Source of the DNA: Rhizophlyctis rosea | Lineage: Eukaryota > Chytridiomycota > Chytridiomycetes > Rhizophlyctidales > Rhizophlyctidaceae | NCBI GenBank assembly: GCA_027596075.1 | Contig: JADGJC010000026.1 | Span: 1 to 64,000, forward strand | Reading direction: 5' to 3' | DNA length: 64,000 nucleotides | In this document: positions 1 to 16,145 of the stretch, one piece after another | Numbering within the stretch: position 1 is the stretch's first letter | Layout of the letters: each line of letters starts with the position of its first letter | The notes under the pieces: model-generated | Database searches by the model: none | What the model was told of the DNA's origin: nothing | What the model saw: only the letters and a program-made list of their open reading frames with translations | Translations under genes and position numbers: made by a program

Positions 1-1
1 C

Positions 2-2108
<2,107 letters not shown>

Positions 2109-5100
2109 GGTGTGGGGTGGGTCTTTGTGTGGGTGGAAAGGGAGTTTGTGGGGGGTTGTGCGCGTTGATGGGGGTGGGTTTACGTCATTTAGTGTAGAAA
2201 GCGCAGTATTTCCCGATTTTGCAGTACATTTTGCGATTCCTTTCTTGTCTTTTTCGGCGTTTTGTTCTTGTGATATTCCGGTACAAATACAAATCCACTT
2301 TTGCTGATAATTACTGTTGAAGATCGAGGCCGTCCTTAATGTGAGAAGCTTTACCATTTGTGCGACAGGAGTTGATGGCTGAGGGCATGGTCATGTCATT
2401 GTATCTGTGCCTCATATCTCATGGATTCGTTCAGCTTGTCCATAAACACGTCGTTAGTGACGAAGACGCGGGTTAGTTCGATAGGGGCTTCAATGGAGCC
2501 TTCATGATTAACTCAATCCATTTGGACAAGGATCTTCTACCTTCTGCAAATGATATCGACTTTGAGCTGCCTGCTTGATGACTTGGCCAGCTTGCGCTGG
2601 GACTCAAAGAAGATTCATCTTCTCCAATTTGTGTTCTTTGCTTTTTCCCGTCTTTACATGTTTACGATCGTTTGTTTCCTTGTCGATACTCGAGTAATAT
2701 TTACCTATTGTCTTTTGTCGTTACGTCCTTGTTGCTTTACTTTTCTATTATATAAGCCGAATTGACCAATTTCCTAGTGTTGCTTTTCATTTCATCACCC
2801 CAAGTTGAATAGGATTTATCAGTTGTCGATAGTCGTCTTAGCCAACATGCCATCCTTAATACTCGTAGCACTCAATCATGCTCTCGGGTGTAATCGAAAC
2901 GACTTTGAATGAAGGGACTCAGCTTCATTGCCTGGATTGAGTGCCGCATTGATGGTGTTCACTTTCATCACATCCACTTCTTTCAGCCATCATGTCTCAC
3001 ACGTTCGAGTGAGGGTCCGAGTCTGACGGCAGGCTGTTCGTTACAGTCAGTCGTCGCTAGGAAGCAGATGCAGCCACGGGAACATAGTGGCGCTCACTAA
3101 CTTTGACCGCAACGGGAACTGAGCGCTCCATAACTCCTCCTGCGTTGCCACCGTTCAGCAAGGCATAAGCGAACAGCCTAGGCCCTCCACCAGCGTGTCA
3201 GGTGGTCCCTTGCTGCATACGAATGGTGGCCCACTCACAAAAGAAACACGTTGTTGGGGCAGTTTTGAATATCATAGGTATGCTGTTTATGAGCGTACTT
3301 CTGACAGGACGCTGTTGTATATGATTCATTAGTTTGGAAAAGTCGAGTAAAGTATGGCAGCATAGTTTAAGTCCTAAACCGTGACCATCTGTTTTGCTGC
3401 ACGCTCAATTGCATTATGTGCATTCCCACCATTCAGCTAGAAGTCTGTTCCTTTACTGTGGGATGCTTCAGTCAACAACCGGTAGGCACATGAGATCAGT
3501 GCATCCGGGTGAGAGGACTTGCCCAAAGCTGTTTGAGTGTGATGGGCCTTCGCCTTTTCGGCGCTTCGCCTTGTCTATCTCCCATGCCGTGTTTGGTGTC
3601 TTTGTGCATCACATGCAGGCAGTTGCAGGAGACTTCGCAAAGGTCAGACCATCACAAGAATTTCTCGTCTCAGTGTCCGACGTTTTTGCAAAGTACTTCG
3701 ACATTTCACTTCAGTTGCAGGAGACTTCGAAAAGGTCAGACCATCACAAGAATTTCTCGTCTCAGTGTCCGACGTTTTTGCAAAGTACTCCGACGTTTCG
3801 TGGAAGCCAGGAGTAGAGGTTGAAGACAAGTTCCGCCAGCCTTGGAACCAGCCCGTCTGTGAACGCGACCAGGGTCACGTCAAAGCATTTCATTTGGTGC
3901 TGTGGCTGGCCGCCTGCATGTTTACGAAATGAACTTGTGAAGACCTTCGAACCACCCAATCGCCACCATTTGCCATCCCGACCCGAGCTCTCAACGTCAA
4001 TTTTCAATACGTATCCGAATCTCGTATGCCTTTCAATGGCACAACGCAAAGGAAAATTTGAATGAGAAACAAGCAAGTCAAATGATGGTTCAGGGATGGT
4101 CCTCAGCATCATTGTTCGTTTTATCCGACATGATTGAGTTCCACGATGTGTAGAAGTGGATTCCTTCATTTTGAAGATCAAAAGTGCTGCATGTCAGTAT
4201 TAGCCTATGATACCGTTAGCACGATTGGACTATGCGGAATACCGTTTGCCGTAACGACTTCCTATTTGCATTCATTGCCATCGCCGTACCACCGACAGTG
4301 GATGACTATATATACAACACTACGCGGTATCGATTCAAGGGGTCATTGCTCTGTGCTTTCAAGACTTTTGTTGTGCCGCCCATTGTTCGGGAGTGTATGT
4401 TTTCTACGAAACAAAAGTGTCAGCGAAAGTGAACAAAAAGCGTTACTGATCATGTTCTTGAGTCAGTTCCCCTTATCAATTCACAAAACGAACCTGTGAG
4501 AAAGCATGGATTTGTGCGATTTCTTCCTTGATTGACTCGTTAACCAGCCTGTTGATATCGGGAGCGCTGTCAACAACTGAGACAAGAAGTTGTCAAAACA
4601 GAGCCCCGAACGAACACGTACCGGTGTCGTGCCAATGTTGGCTTTCCTTCAAAAAGCTTGGATACTATGATGACTTCGAAGCTTTGGCCGCAACCGTCGG
4701 AGGTGTCCACGACTTCCTATGAGGTGTGAGAATGTTGAGCTGGACTGGTCTTCGTCCAAACTTCACCACGCCAGTGCTTTGAATCTACCACGTATTCTGC
4801 CTGCAGTTTCTCAACGAGGAGTGCGTGAAGAGCGTCTTTTCCAATTGGCATTGCTGAGCGGTTAATAGTTGTGTACAGTGTTGAGAGAATTCCGCCTGTA
4901 TATATTGGCTAGATCTTTGATGAGAAGAAGTAGGTACTTAGGATTATGACTAAAAATAACAAATCAAGGAAACAAGTTGTGAATTTGGGCGTGGAATTGT
5001 GGGTGGCACTGTGGCTTGAACTGCGCCTTCCATGTTTACATCGTCCATCGCCAGGGTCTTGATTCGGACAAACCGTGCCCTTGAGACCCTGAAAATACCA

Positions 5101-5487
5101 CCAGATTGGGGCAGAGGGAGGTGGAACCAAAGCAACCCCTTCCTCTTCACTTCTACCTGCCCCTATCAATTTATAGACTGTCTTGATCCTGATTCTGATC
5201 TGATTGACACCATGAAACGAATTCTTCAAAACAACATTCGACATATTTTTCGCAGCATACACAAAACGACGGTTTACAACGCTTGCCTGGGATGTGCGTA
5301 GAGCTTTTATGCGACGGAGACATCTTCAACCGACCTATAGAGCTTCCAAGTTGGTAAGAATCCATCTGGAATCTGCATTTGGATGCGTTGATGGCAAATA
5401 ACACTTTCCGTCAAGGCGCGCAACTTTTGCCCTGTCCTCCCTGTACCCGAGCCCAACACCCTTAGCCTCCTCCATTCAGCATCATAA
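2109..5487. other. Gene-free interval (3.4 kb) with a tandem duplication
   Basis: No reading frame here looks coding: the open frames are short, overlap on both strands and show no recognisable motif. The last 150 bases before 5488 are the presumed promoter and leader of the CDKL kinase gene. The only clear structure is the 92-base direct repeat at 3621-3800, listed separately. Confidence 0.6.
3621..3800. repeat. 92-bp tandem duplication
   Basis: Two adjacent direct copies start at 3621 and 3713 (both begin AGTTGCAGGAGACTTCG) and run in register for about 88-92 bases with only a few mismatches near their 3' ends. They lie in a gene-free interval, and the period is not a multiple of three. 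The few mismatches suggest a fairly recent local duplication. Confidence 0.9.
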
Positions 5488-7973
<2,486 letters not shown>

Positions 7974-8345
7974 CCCTTCTGCTTTGTTTTCATTGGAACA
8001 TATCTGTATCAAACAATGACCGCGTCAAGTTAGTGTGACTTTGGAAAGATATCGTGTCAGCGAAATCGTCTCAATGTAGTTCTTTCCACATGATCAGGAT
8101 GACAGCGGACGGATCCGGAAGTATCTTTATATTTTTGCTCATTGCTGTCGAATTTAAATCACCAGTCAGAATGTGCGTGCCCTATTTGTGTAAGCCAAGT
8201 CGTGATCAACACCGTGTTCATCAAATTTCTATTGCACTACATCTGCGAAATTTATTCCCATAGTTCCCATCTTTCATGCTTCACCAAGGTGAACTATCTA
8301 TACTACACTAAGGGAATTGAACGACGATCTTCAAACCCTCTGCGA
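7974..8345. other. Short intergenic space between convergent genes
   Basis: It lies between the stop of the CDKL gene and the stop of the minus-strand F-box-like gene. AT-rich in parts; nothing recognisable beyond presumed 3' untranslated sequence of both genes. Confidence 0.6.
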
Positions 8346-9143
8346 TCAGTATGTATTCAAGGAGACGGAAACTCTCAATGACGGGAGCTTATGTGGATTG
8401 TTCATAACAACTCTACTGAATGCAATCGCCCCTGCAGCCTTCGCACCATCTATCCCCTTGTTCTTGCATGAATACCAATACCCGTGGTCCGGTGCCACCT
8501 GGAGGACGCGAAGGTTGGGGAACGAGTCCACCGCAGTAAAGAACGCATGGCAGACAGTGCGGGTGGAAAAGGACACATGCGTCATATGCTGCGTCGCTTT
8601 GCCGATTATCGGGCAGAGATGGGGAACGCTATGCACATTTGGGACGGCGGTGGCAAAGAATCCGTGTAGTTTGAGTTTCGTGACGGAAGTAGGGATGGAA
8701 TCTATGATTACAGCGAGGGTTAAGAGGGGAATGCTTGTTTCCCCAGAAGTCCCAATGACTAAGTCCTCGAGTTTCGTCATTCTTCGCAAGTGTATCACAG
8801 TGGTGACCATTATATCACTCAACATGTCTCGACACTCGGAGACTGTGAGTTGGTGTGCAGATGGACGGTGGACTGCCGGACGGATGTGTGCTTTGCGGAT
8901 ATGCTGATAGAGGTGCTGATTCTTGTCGAGCATTTTAAAGAACGAACGACTTTTGCGGGGATCGGAGAAGAAGCCGCCTTCTAGGTCCATCACCACAGCG
9001 CGTTTCCAGATGGGGTACCACCACTTAGCGACAGAAGGTGGGAGTAGCATGCGCCCAAACACTTCTTCCGACGCATAAAAGAGGATGTCTTGGAGGACAA
9101 AGAGTGGTAATGTGCTAATATGAGGAGAGAAGAGGTTGGCCAT
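8346..9143 (-). CDS. F-box-like protein, paralog A of a local family
   Basis: A single open frame of 265 residues. The N-terminus (LPLFVLQDILFYAS) has the spacing of an F-box first helix, and the rest is a leucine-patterned region like those of F-box/LRR-type proteins; neither assignment is certain. The protein is clearly related to the product of 28681-29622: both start with MAN, share PP(S/T)VAKWW and the segment DSFPNL, and carry the hallmark YWYSC(K/R)xKGIDGA. This copy is shorter at the C-terminus, stopping soon after the shared region, where the paralog continues about 40 residues. If it is an F-box protein it would act as a substrate adaptor of an SCF ubiquitin ligase; this is inference. 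Function unknown. Confidence 0.7.
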   Translation of the reverse strand: MANLFSPHISTLPLFVLQDILFYASEEVFGRMLLPPSVAKWWYPIWKRAVVMDLEGGFFSDPRKSRSFFKMLDKNQHLYQHIRKAHIRPAVHRPSAHQLTVSECRDMLSDIMVTTVIHLRRMTKLEDLVIGTSGETSIPLLTLAVIIDSIPTSVTKLKLHGFFATAVPNVHSVPHLCPIIGKATQHMTHVSFSTRTVCHAFFTAVDSFPNLRVLQVAPDHGYWYSCKNKGIDGAKAAGAIAFSRVVMNNPHKLPSLRVSVSLNTY

Positions 9144-9899
9144 TTTAGGGAAGGAAGGGGTGCGACGTTTCGGAAGGTCTTGTTTCGGTTGTTGGCGTGG
9201 ATAGACTGCGTGTCGACTTCACCGACATCAGATCCTGCACTAGTCGCTTATGGAAGGCCCTCCGACTGTGGAGGCGGGCGAGGAGGATGTTGGTTGGGTG
9301 GGTCGAAATTTAGTTGGAGGAGGAGGCCGGCTATGGTCGCGTTTCAGGTTTCTGGTAACGGAAGCGGTTGAGGCAGTTGTGATCTACTTTGCGAAAGCAT
9401 TAGCACCATGCGTCAAGCTCTTCGCGCATAATCCCGGGAGGTCATACCTTCACGTGAAACTGGAAGTGCAAGAATCCGATGCAGTTGTTGCAGTACTTTT
9501 ACTTGCTGGACACTAATTGGTGGGAAAAGATCGGAAAGAAGAACCCCAGAAGAACCCCTCCAACACTCTCTCAACTGGATGAAGTGTTTGTCCAGTCCAG
9601 TCAGACTTTGACAATGGCGCAGTCGGGCTGCGGCATAAACAGATCTTCCGCAACTCGGAGAACGTCTGACATGTTGATTCTCAGTTTATCTGTTTATCCT
9701 CAGATGACAATCATTCCCTACAAATCGCCCGTCGAGAAACTATATAAGAAATTGCCGGAACGCACCCTTGCTGTCTCATCGTACCCCATATTGCAAAGAT
9801 CGCAAACACTGTTCTGATAGTCTGCGACCCTCTCCATTTTCAGGATTAAGATAACCCATTTCGCGTACTTATCACTTTGTTGACCTAAAACTCTCCAAA
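9144..9899. promoter_or_regulatory. Divergent promoter region, TATA-like element at 9741-9748
   Basis: The interval separates the minus-strand F-box-like gene from the plus-strand gene at 9900. TATATAAG at 9741-9748 lies about 155 bases before the ATG and is a plausible TATA box for that gene. The open frames in this space are not convincing as genes. Confidence 0.4.
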
Positions 9900-11066
9900 A
9901 TGTCCACCCTACCTCTCCCCGTCCGCCTCCTTGCTTCTCTAGCTTCCGCAGCCCTCGGTATTGCTACATACATTCACCTCACAAAAACAGTCAACGGCCC
10001 CTTCTTTGGTGACATGACTCAAAGATGCTTCTCCGTAAAAGACTTCTCCAACCTCCCTGTTGACGGCCCAAAGTTGCCCGACTTTGAACCTGTGGGAATT
10101 CCGGGAGTAGATAACTTCCTGTGCCTGATTACGCCTTTCGTAAGTTCCTTTTTCACGAAGGAAGAGATGAATTGGACTAGATGTTGACATATGTTTGTTG
10201 TTCACCTCTTATCAAAATAGTTTCAAGCCGCGTTGGAAAATCCCTTGAACTTCACACTCTCCCTCCCCATCTTCATTGTCTTCTTCGGATGCTTCCCCAT
10301 CTTCGCCCTTGAATCCTCCCGCTCCTCCACCCGCCTCGTCGCTTCCTGGTTTGCAATTCACGCTCTCCTCTTCCAAACCCTCGGCATCTCTGTAACGGTT
10401 CCACTCCTTTGGCTCCCCTCCTACATCCTCGCGTCCAAAAAAGTGCCAGGCCCACTGTCACGACCAGTTGTCTTGGCTGTTGGTGTTGCTACGATAGCAT
10501 TCGCATTTGTCGTGTACGGACTCTTGAGCACTAGTCTCGGCCACCCTGGTCCCTTCAACCTACCTCAAACTCACTTCATCTCTGCCTTCAACGTCGATCC
10601 CCTCCTTATTCCGATTTTTTGGGTCCCAGTCAAGTACGCACTCAAATTCTTCTCCCCTGCTACCAAGCGTTCTGCTCTATCCGGGTCTGGATCTGCTATC
10701 GGTTTGTACACCGTCATTGGTGTTGTTCTCTTCATCGCTCACTGGTACTTCATGTACTCTTTTTTTGTGGTGGGATCAGCAAACTCTGGGAAGGGATGGG
10801 GCGATGTGTGGGCCGTTGTTGTCAATCCTGAGGGTTCCCAACTTGCTGCGCATTTCTTGGTTGTAGACGCCGTAGTGTTGTGGTTGTCTATGGTGCTGTG
10901 GTTTGCTTTGGAGGAAGGCTTGTTTGCTGCGGTGGCGTCGGTGGGAATGTTGCTTGTCGCTGGGCCCGGAACGGCATTGTGCATTTTGGCGGGGATGAGG
11001 GAAGGGAGGATGGGGAAGTTGAGTGCGGCGGCGGTGGAAGTTGGGGGTAGGAAGAAGAAGGAGTAG
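9900..11066 (+). CDS. Polytopic membrane protein of unknown function
   Basis: Two exons, 9900-10139 and 10221-11066 (intron GTAAGT...ATAG), give 361 residues. About seven or eight hydrophobic segments are visible: an N-terminal one (LLASLASAALGIATYIHL), then FTLSLPIFIVFFGCFPIF, ISVTVPLLWLPSYI, VLAVGVATIAFAFVVYG, PLLIPIFWVPV, YTVIGVVLFIAHWYFMY, and two more near the C-terminus ending in a basic KKK tail. The N-terminal half has the look of a small secreted or anchored fungal membrane protein with a loop containing several prolines. I do not recognise the family. No catalytic motif is apparent. A TATA-like element lies about 155 bases upstream. Confidence 0.72.
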
Positions 11067-11769
11067 GTAGTGGAATTTGCAGGCTCAAATTGTATGAATG
11101 TATGTAAATACTATGAGGTAAAATGTTGCGCAGGTTCGCCTACTCAGGTCAATGCAGCGGAACCAATAGATCTAGCAAATGCTCCATTGCACTAATTGGA
11201 TACATCCATACAGATAACATTAGGAATTGGTCCGATTCACTCAACTTGGATTATGATAGTGATTGTGATGAACTTCAGTGACCATCAAGTCGCCGATTGT
11301 CCACCTGATCCACTGAGAGTCCATTTTCTATGAAGCAACATAATCATCGCCAGCGCCATTGATGGCCCCATACATGCATATGTCTAATAGTACAGCAATA
11401 TGGTACCGACGACGGAATTTAGAACAAGTGCAAATGACTCTACATATGAGTTTCAAATTTTCATAGAAGGTTTGCTTTCCACTACTTGTGATTATGTAAT
11501 CTCGGTGCTGCTATGACGCGGTGTCTGTCCAATAGGACCCCCACCTGATCCACCCACAGGACTTGCATCCAATTGAGGACTGCAAACGACTGCGTGGATT
11601 GTGAATTGAATCCTCGATGAACGCATATAAAAAGGAGCATTACCATCTTCCTGCTTTCCATACTTGACATAACCAACGAGCTTTTCAAATTTGCGCATAT
11701 CATCAACTCCACTGGGCCCTGCGAAATTTACGACATTCATTACATCTCTCCACAAACTTTAACATCAGA
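11067..11769. promoter_or_regulatory. Intergenic region with TATA box for the 11770 gene
   Basis: TATAAAAA at 11626-11633 lies 137 bases before the ATG at 11770 and is a good TATA-box candidate. The rest is AT-rich 3' flank of the upstream gene; short open frames on the minus strand are unsupported. Confidence 0.45.
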
Positions 11770-12282
11770 ATGGAAACCCTCATCAACACCGTCAAAACAG
11801 TCGCGAAAGCCGTCCATGACAGTGTGACCACCGACTCTCACAACGAGCAATCGCCACAACAATCTACCCATTCGTCTTCCGCCCAATCTTCTTCCACCCC
11901 ATCTTCCACCACCTCTTCCACCTCCCCCTCCACCCCGGCCCCATCCCACTCAACACCGGAATCCACCACCCGCTCAACCCCCCAACCCCAACCCGATTAC
12001 TTCACCTCCTCCACAACCAACGACCCAACCGCCACAACCAGTCCAGAACCCCACACGCCACGCACCCCCGGACAAACGCCCCAGAAGTCAACCTCTACAC
12101 TGTCGGAGTATAATCCGGATGCACCGCAGAGTGGTAGTGCCCTGTATAATGCGGCGTTCAGTGCGGTGCAGTTGGATAGGGATTTTAAGGGAAGTATGAA
12201 GGAGGGGAATCAGGGTGTTAGTGGACAGGTTGTTGGGGCACAGAGGGCGCAGGATGGGGATATTACGCCGTATTGGGGGTAG
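11770..12282 (+). CDS. Ser/Thr/Pro-rich low-complexity protein
   Basis: A single exon of 170 residues. It starts with a short amphipathic stretch (METLINTVKTVAKAVHDSV), followed by about 90 residues made mostly of Ser, Thr and Pro. The last 50 residues are more ordered (SALYNAAFSAVQLDRDFKGS, ending GDITPYWG). There is no signal peptide or membrane segment, so the Ser/Thr region is likely an intracellular disordered segment rather than a mucin stalk. A TATA box stands upstream. The family is not recognised. Reality as a gene rests on the TATA box, the clean stop and a C-terminus that is not low complexity. Confidence 0.55.
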   Translation: METLINTVKTVAKAVHDSVTTDSHNEQSPQQSTHSSSAQSSSTPSSTTSSTSPSTPAPSHSTPESTTRSTPQPQPDYFTSSTTNDPTATTSPEPHTPRTPGQTPQKSTSTLSEYNPDAPQSGSALYNAAFSAVQLDRDFKGSMKEGNQGVSGQVVGAQRAQDGDITPYWG

Positions 12283-12737
12283 ATGAGCTGCTAGTCGCCA
12301 GTTTTGAAATATTCTAAAAGCATTCTGAACGGGCACTTTGTGAAGGAAAGGGTTGAGGTTAAGCATGAAGATGATGTTTATGATGGGTTGATATTTCTTT
12401 CCTTTTGTTTGTGTTTTGTGTTTCATGTAATATATGTTTTGGTTCTGTTTACTCCAATTTGCATCCCGTGACATCATTGATCTCACTCTTACCTTTTGGG
12501 AAGCTTCAAGCAGTCGAAAGTGCTACACAGCAGCAATGTAATTACTTCATCAATTGAAACGCTGTAAATCAACCAGCCCGTGCGGAATCATCAGGTTAAA
12601 TTGACTTTGTGCCAAAAACAATTACATTATCATTACATTGCGACAAAACAGGACTGTATCGACAACTACATTTCAGGAAATGTGCAATAAGCAAGTCTTG
12701 GAAACCCTTGTACCAAAGAAAACCAACTTCCGAAAAA
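12283..12737. other. Intergenic space between convergent genes
   Basis: AT-rich 3' flanks of the plus-strand Ser/Thr-rich gene and the minus-strand Frizzled-like gene. Nothing recognisable. Confidence 0.6.
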
Positions 12738-14596
12738 TCATCCTTGTTCCCCACCCCGATTTCCCCACCTTCCCAACACCCCACCACCACCTCCTGGCCC
12801 AGCAGCCCCACTAACCGCACTCCCATTCTCACTAGTGGGCGTCAAGGTAGTAGGCGTAGTCGACTCCCCAGTATGCAACGTATCCCCATCCGAACTACTA
12901 ATCCCGGCACCTCCACTCCCACTGCCCCCACCCGCACTAACCGCACTACCGCCCTTGTCCCTCCCCTCCATTCCCTGCCACAAACTCGTGCGGAAACTAT
13001 CGGCGATCAGTCTGGCGTCTTGTTCGCTCAGGTTGATGCGGGAGTTATTGACAGCCTCCAAACCCCCCACCCCGGCTCCTGCTGCCACTGCTGCACCGGC
13101 GGACGGACCACCACCACGACCACCATTCCATCCCTCTCCTTCGAATTCCCCGCCATCTCTCCGCGCCCCACCAGAAGATACTCTGCCAGGCGGTATATCC
13201 GGCTGCTGCATACTCCTCCTCCCCAACAAAGGCCACCCAAAGAAACTCCGCCTATTCGTTCCCCGACTCGAAAACGACACGGGCAATGACTCCCGTTTCG
13301 AGGAGCGGTCGTCGTCGCTGGGTGCTAGGAGGGATCGTTCGGCCATTTCTTCATTGCGGGAAGGCGTTGTAGGTGGTGTTGAGGAAGAATGTAATGATGC
13401 CGCACCTGCTGCTGCTGCACCACCAGCCACAGCAGCGGGACTTAAAAGACTATCTCTGTTTCCGTGTTCTGCCATTTCTCGCTCGGAGACGGGCATGTGC
13501 ACGGCGGGAGGGATATCTTTTTGACGTTCTCTTCGTCTTCGCCAGAGGAGGCAGCAGGCTATTATTAGGAGGAGGGCTATTATTGCTGCTACGATGCCGG
13601 CTATCAGGCCGGCTTTTGAGGAGGAGGAGGAGGAGTTGGGGTCGGTTGGGTCGTTGGCGGCGGTGATTGCGGGTGATGCGCTGGTGGTGGGCGAGGTGGT
13701 TGTGATAGTTGTTGTTGTGGTGTTGGTGGTTGTAGTGGTTGAAGTAGTTGTGGTTGTTGATGTAGTGGCTGTGGAGGTACTAATAGTTGCAGTTACCAAT
13801 GAGCAGCATGCTGCTGAGCTACTAGATGCGCAAAAAGCTGCTCCTGCATCGGCGGATTGGAAGCCACAAGTGGTTTTGTCAGCTGTTGATGCCATGACGC
13901 ACGAGTTCGTATTGTCCTGCACTACGGAGCTGTTGACATAATCTCTGAGCCAGAGAAGTGTATTGGGATCGACATTAGGACACGCGGTTGAATTGCTGAA
14001 TGCTGCTGCGACGGTGTCGACGGAGTCCTGGAATGTGGATTTGCAGAGCGTCGAGAAGGGTGGTATGGTGTTTCCGGGGGTGTTCCGGACCACTGAGTTT
14101 TGTGGGCATGGGGAGATGGCTACGATGAAGGCGCAGAGGATTGAACTTCGGTAGCGCCATGATGCTCCGTCCTGAACAACGAACAGTGAGCCAGAGGTTC
14201 AATTGAAACTTTATAATGGAGCCTCAACCCCATGGAAACATACCCAATTAGAACATCCAAGAGCGCCAGTAGCCCCACCAGGTGCTATAAATTCGGCGAT
14301 GGCCTGGTCCAATGATGCCAAGTCTGTTACCCTCTCCAAATCTCCTCCATTCCATAACTGTATAAAGGACGGTAAGCATTGTGACGTAATAAGCTGCACA
14401 TGATCCGGACTGTAGGTCTCACCATGGCATTGTTACGTATCCGGGGTATATCAACTGAATATGCGGACCATTCTGGACAGCCAGTTGTTCCGCTCAATGG
14501 TATGCAATTGGTGCTGTCCTGTGCGGTAACAGCGACTAGCGACGTGAGGAGTAGAGAGGAGGCAAAAGCGTATGTGCGGCTATGATAATATGACAT
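12738..14596 (-). CDS. Single-pass surface protein with Frizzled-like cysteine-rich domain
   Basis: Three exons on the minus strand: 14596-14423, 14357-14244, 14171-12738, all joined in phase 0, giving 573 residues. A signal peptide (SSLLLTSLVAVTA) is followed by a Cys-rich ectodomain, CIPLSGTTGCPEW, then YRSSILCAFIVAISPCPQ and FSTLCKSTFQDSVDTV. The order and spacing resemble the Frizzled-type CRD found in fungal surface proteins. A second Cys group (TTCGF, AFCAS, AACCSL) precedes a long Thr/Ser mucin-like stalk. One transmembrane helix follows at about residues 283-306 (GLIAGIVAAIIALLLIIACC), capped by RRRRER. The cytoplasmic tail is disordered and contains one conserved-looking helix (INLSEQDARLIADSFRTSL). 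A receptor or sensor at the plasma membrane is likely by architecture; the ligand is unknown. An alternative start 21 bases upstream (ATG at 14617) is possible. No SH3 or kinase domain is seen. Confidence 0.75.
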
Positions 14597-16145
14597 TATG
14601 GTGGGACCTCTTTTCATGTGTCCTTGTGGCTGCCTTTGTTTATTTACTTTCGAATTAGGTGGTACGGGCTCGGCAGCTGCCGTGCAGGTCCAGCCCTCTC
14701 AAGCTCCAAATGACACCTTGTCCCCGTTAGGAACCGATGCCGTCTCTACTGAGTAGCGCGCGCTACCGTGCAATATTTGAGTAAGACTTTAGGAACATTC
14801 AAGATGTCGTGATTGACATTTTGGTGTGAGAAGCATGGCCTGCCAAAACGCAGCGGCTTTGGCCTTTCTCTGACAGGTCCTGCACATCATCATAATTTCT
14901 GGCGGTGCAACTTGCGAGTGGGCTCCTTTTGCTTTTCGCGGGTTCGATCTCTGATGTGATTGTGAACACAAAGACCCAACATCCACACATTCCACAACAA
15001 AAATTGTCCGACATCGGGACATCGGACCTCCCTTCAGGCTCTCCCCCTTTCCATCATGCACTCATTGAGTGAAATGGAAGGGAGACACGACTCATAGCCG
15101 GCAGAATGACATTGCGATGCGCAGATGAGTTCCGAATTATGGGCAAATGAGTCACACACAGGGTTATACATAAACAAGCCACATCTGCCTCGATTTGCTT
15201 GTTTTGGACCCTCATATGGATATCAATTTGGGCTGTGGCTTTGGCTGAGTATGGCTTCCCAATTCTCGGATGGGGGGGGTCCGATGGGGGTGGGGACGAT
15301 TGAAAGCCAACCAAGCCCTCCATCCATGAACCAAAGGAACAAAGGAGTGGTCTATCAGTCATTGTGTTACGAGGTGGAACCTTCGTACAACACTCCTCCT
15401 GCGCCACCACCGACTGGACCTTGGCACATCGAGTGTTTCCACCCATTCGGCTATGCCAGTACCGACTTACTGGATCAGGATTGTCAATTGAGTGTCTCCA
15501 GCCCGCACGCATGGACATTGGACAGATTTCACCCCTTTGCCATGTGCCCTTGGATGTGTGTTGCCCCACAAACTTTGTCAATCCTCCTTTCGAGAACCTT
15601 TGAAATAAAGGCTGCCTTCCTTCCACCTCTTTTTTTGACATTCCCTTTCCCCGACTTTTCCCTACGGCCCTTTGAACCTGTTCTCCAAACATTTCCTATC
15701 ATCGCCGCTGTTAGTCCTCGCCGGACAGGACAAAGAAGGTTGGCCGTGCCAGATATTGCGAGAAACGACCAGATTGTACATAGGTAGTAGTTTCGGGCTG
15801 ATAGTACAAAAGTAACCTACCCCCTCCATATCTCCATTCACCATCCACGTTATTCGCCGATGTGCGTTTGCTAGCCCGAACTCACAACTTAGATAGAGGC
15901 GAGGGAACGCAGGATTTTCGTCGTGTGTTGCCTTTGTCGAACTGCCGCCGGTCGGCTCCCCCGTGTGCATAATCTCATCCACCTTTTTCCCATGATATGC
16001 ATCTATGTGTAAAAATACCCTTTCTGTAATTTAGTATAGTTAGTTATTTAAGCACGAGTTTTTCTGCTTTTATTTTTGTTTTTTTGGCGATATCGTCGAT
16101 ATACCATTCGTTTACCCCTCTCCACTATCAAACGATAATTCAACC
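14597..16145. other. 1.5-kb intergenic region between divergent genes
   Basis: Two overlapping open frames of about 210-220 codons lie here on opposite strands (15054-15692 minus; 15125-15787 plus), but neither has a recognisable domain or a plausible composition, and they mask each other. The last 500 bases before 16146 are pyrimidine-rich and fit a long leader or promoter of the PP1-docking gene. Confidence 0.45.

Noticed and set aside
12609..13524. Plus-strand open frames over the Frizzled-like gene
   Set aside because: They mirror the cytoplasmic tail and mucin stalk of the minus-strand gene and carry no motif; the minus-strand model has a signal peptide, TM helix and in-phase splice sites.
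14930..14960. GGTTCGA sequence resembling a tRNA B box
   Set aside because: No A box, anticodon stem or acceptor stem could be paired around it; no tRNA gene was found anywhere in the window.
15054..15787. Two overlapping open frames above 200 codons on opposite strands
   Set aside because: They occupy the same DNA, show no recognisable domain and lie in a presumed promoter or leader region; kept only as a note.
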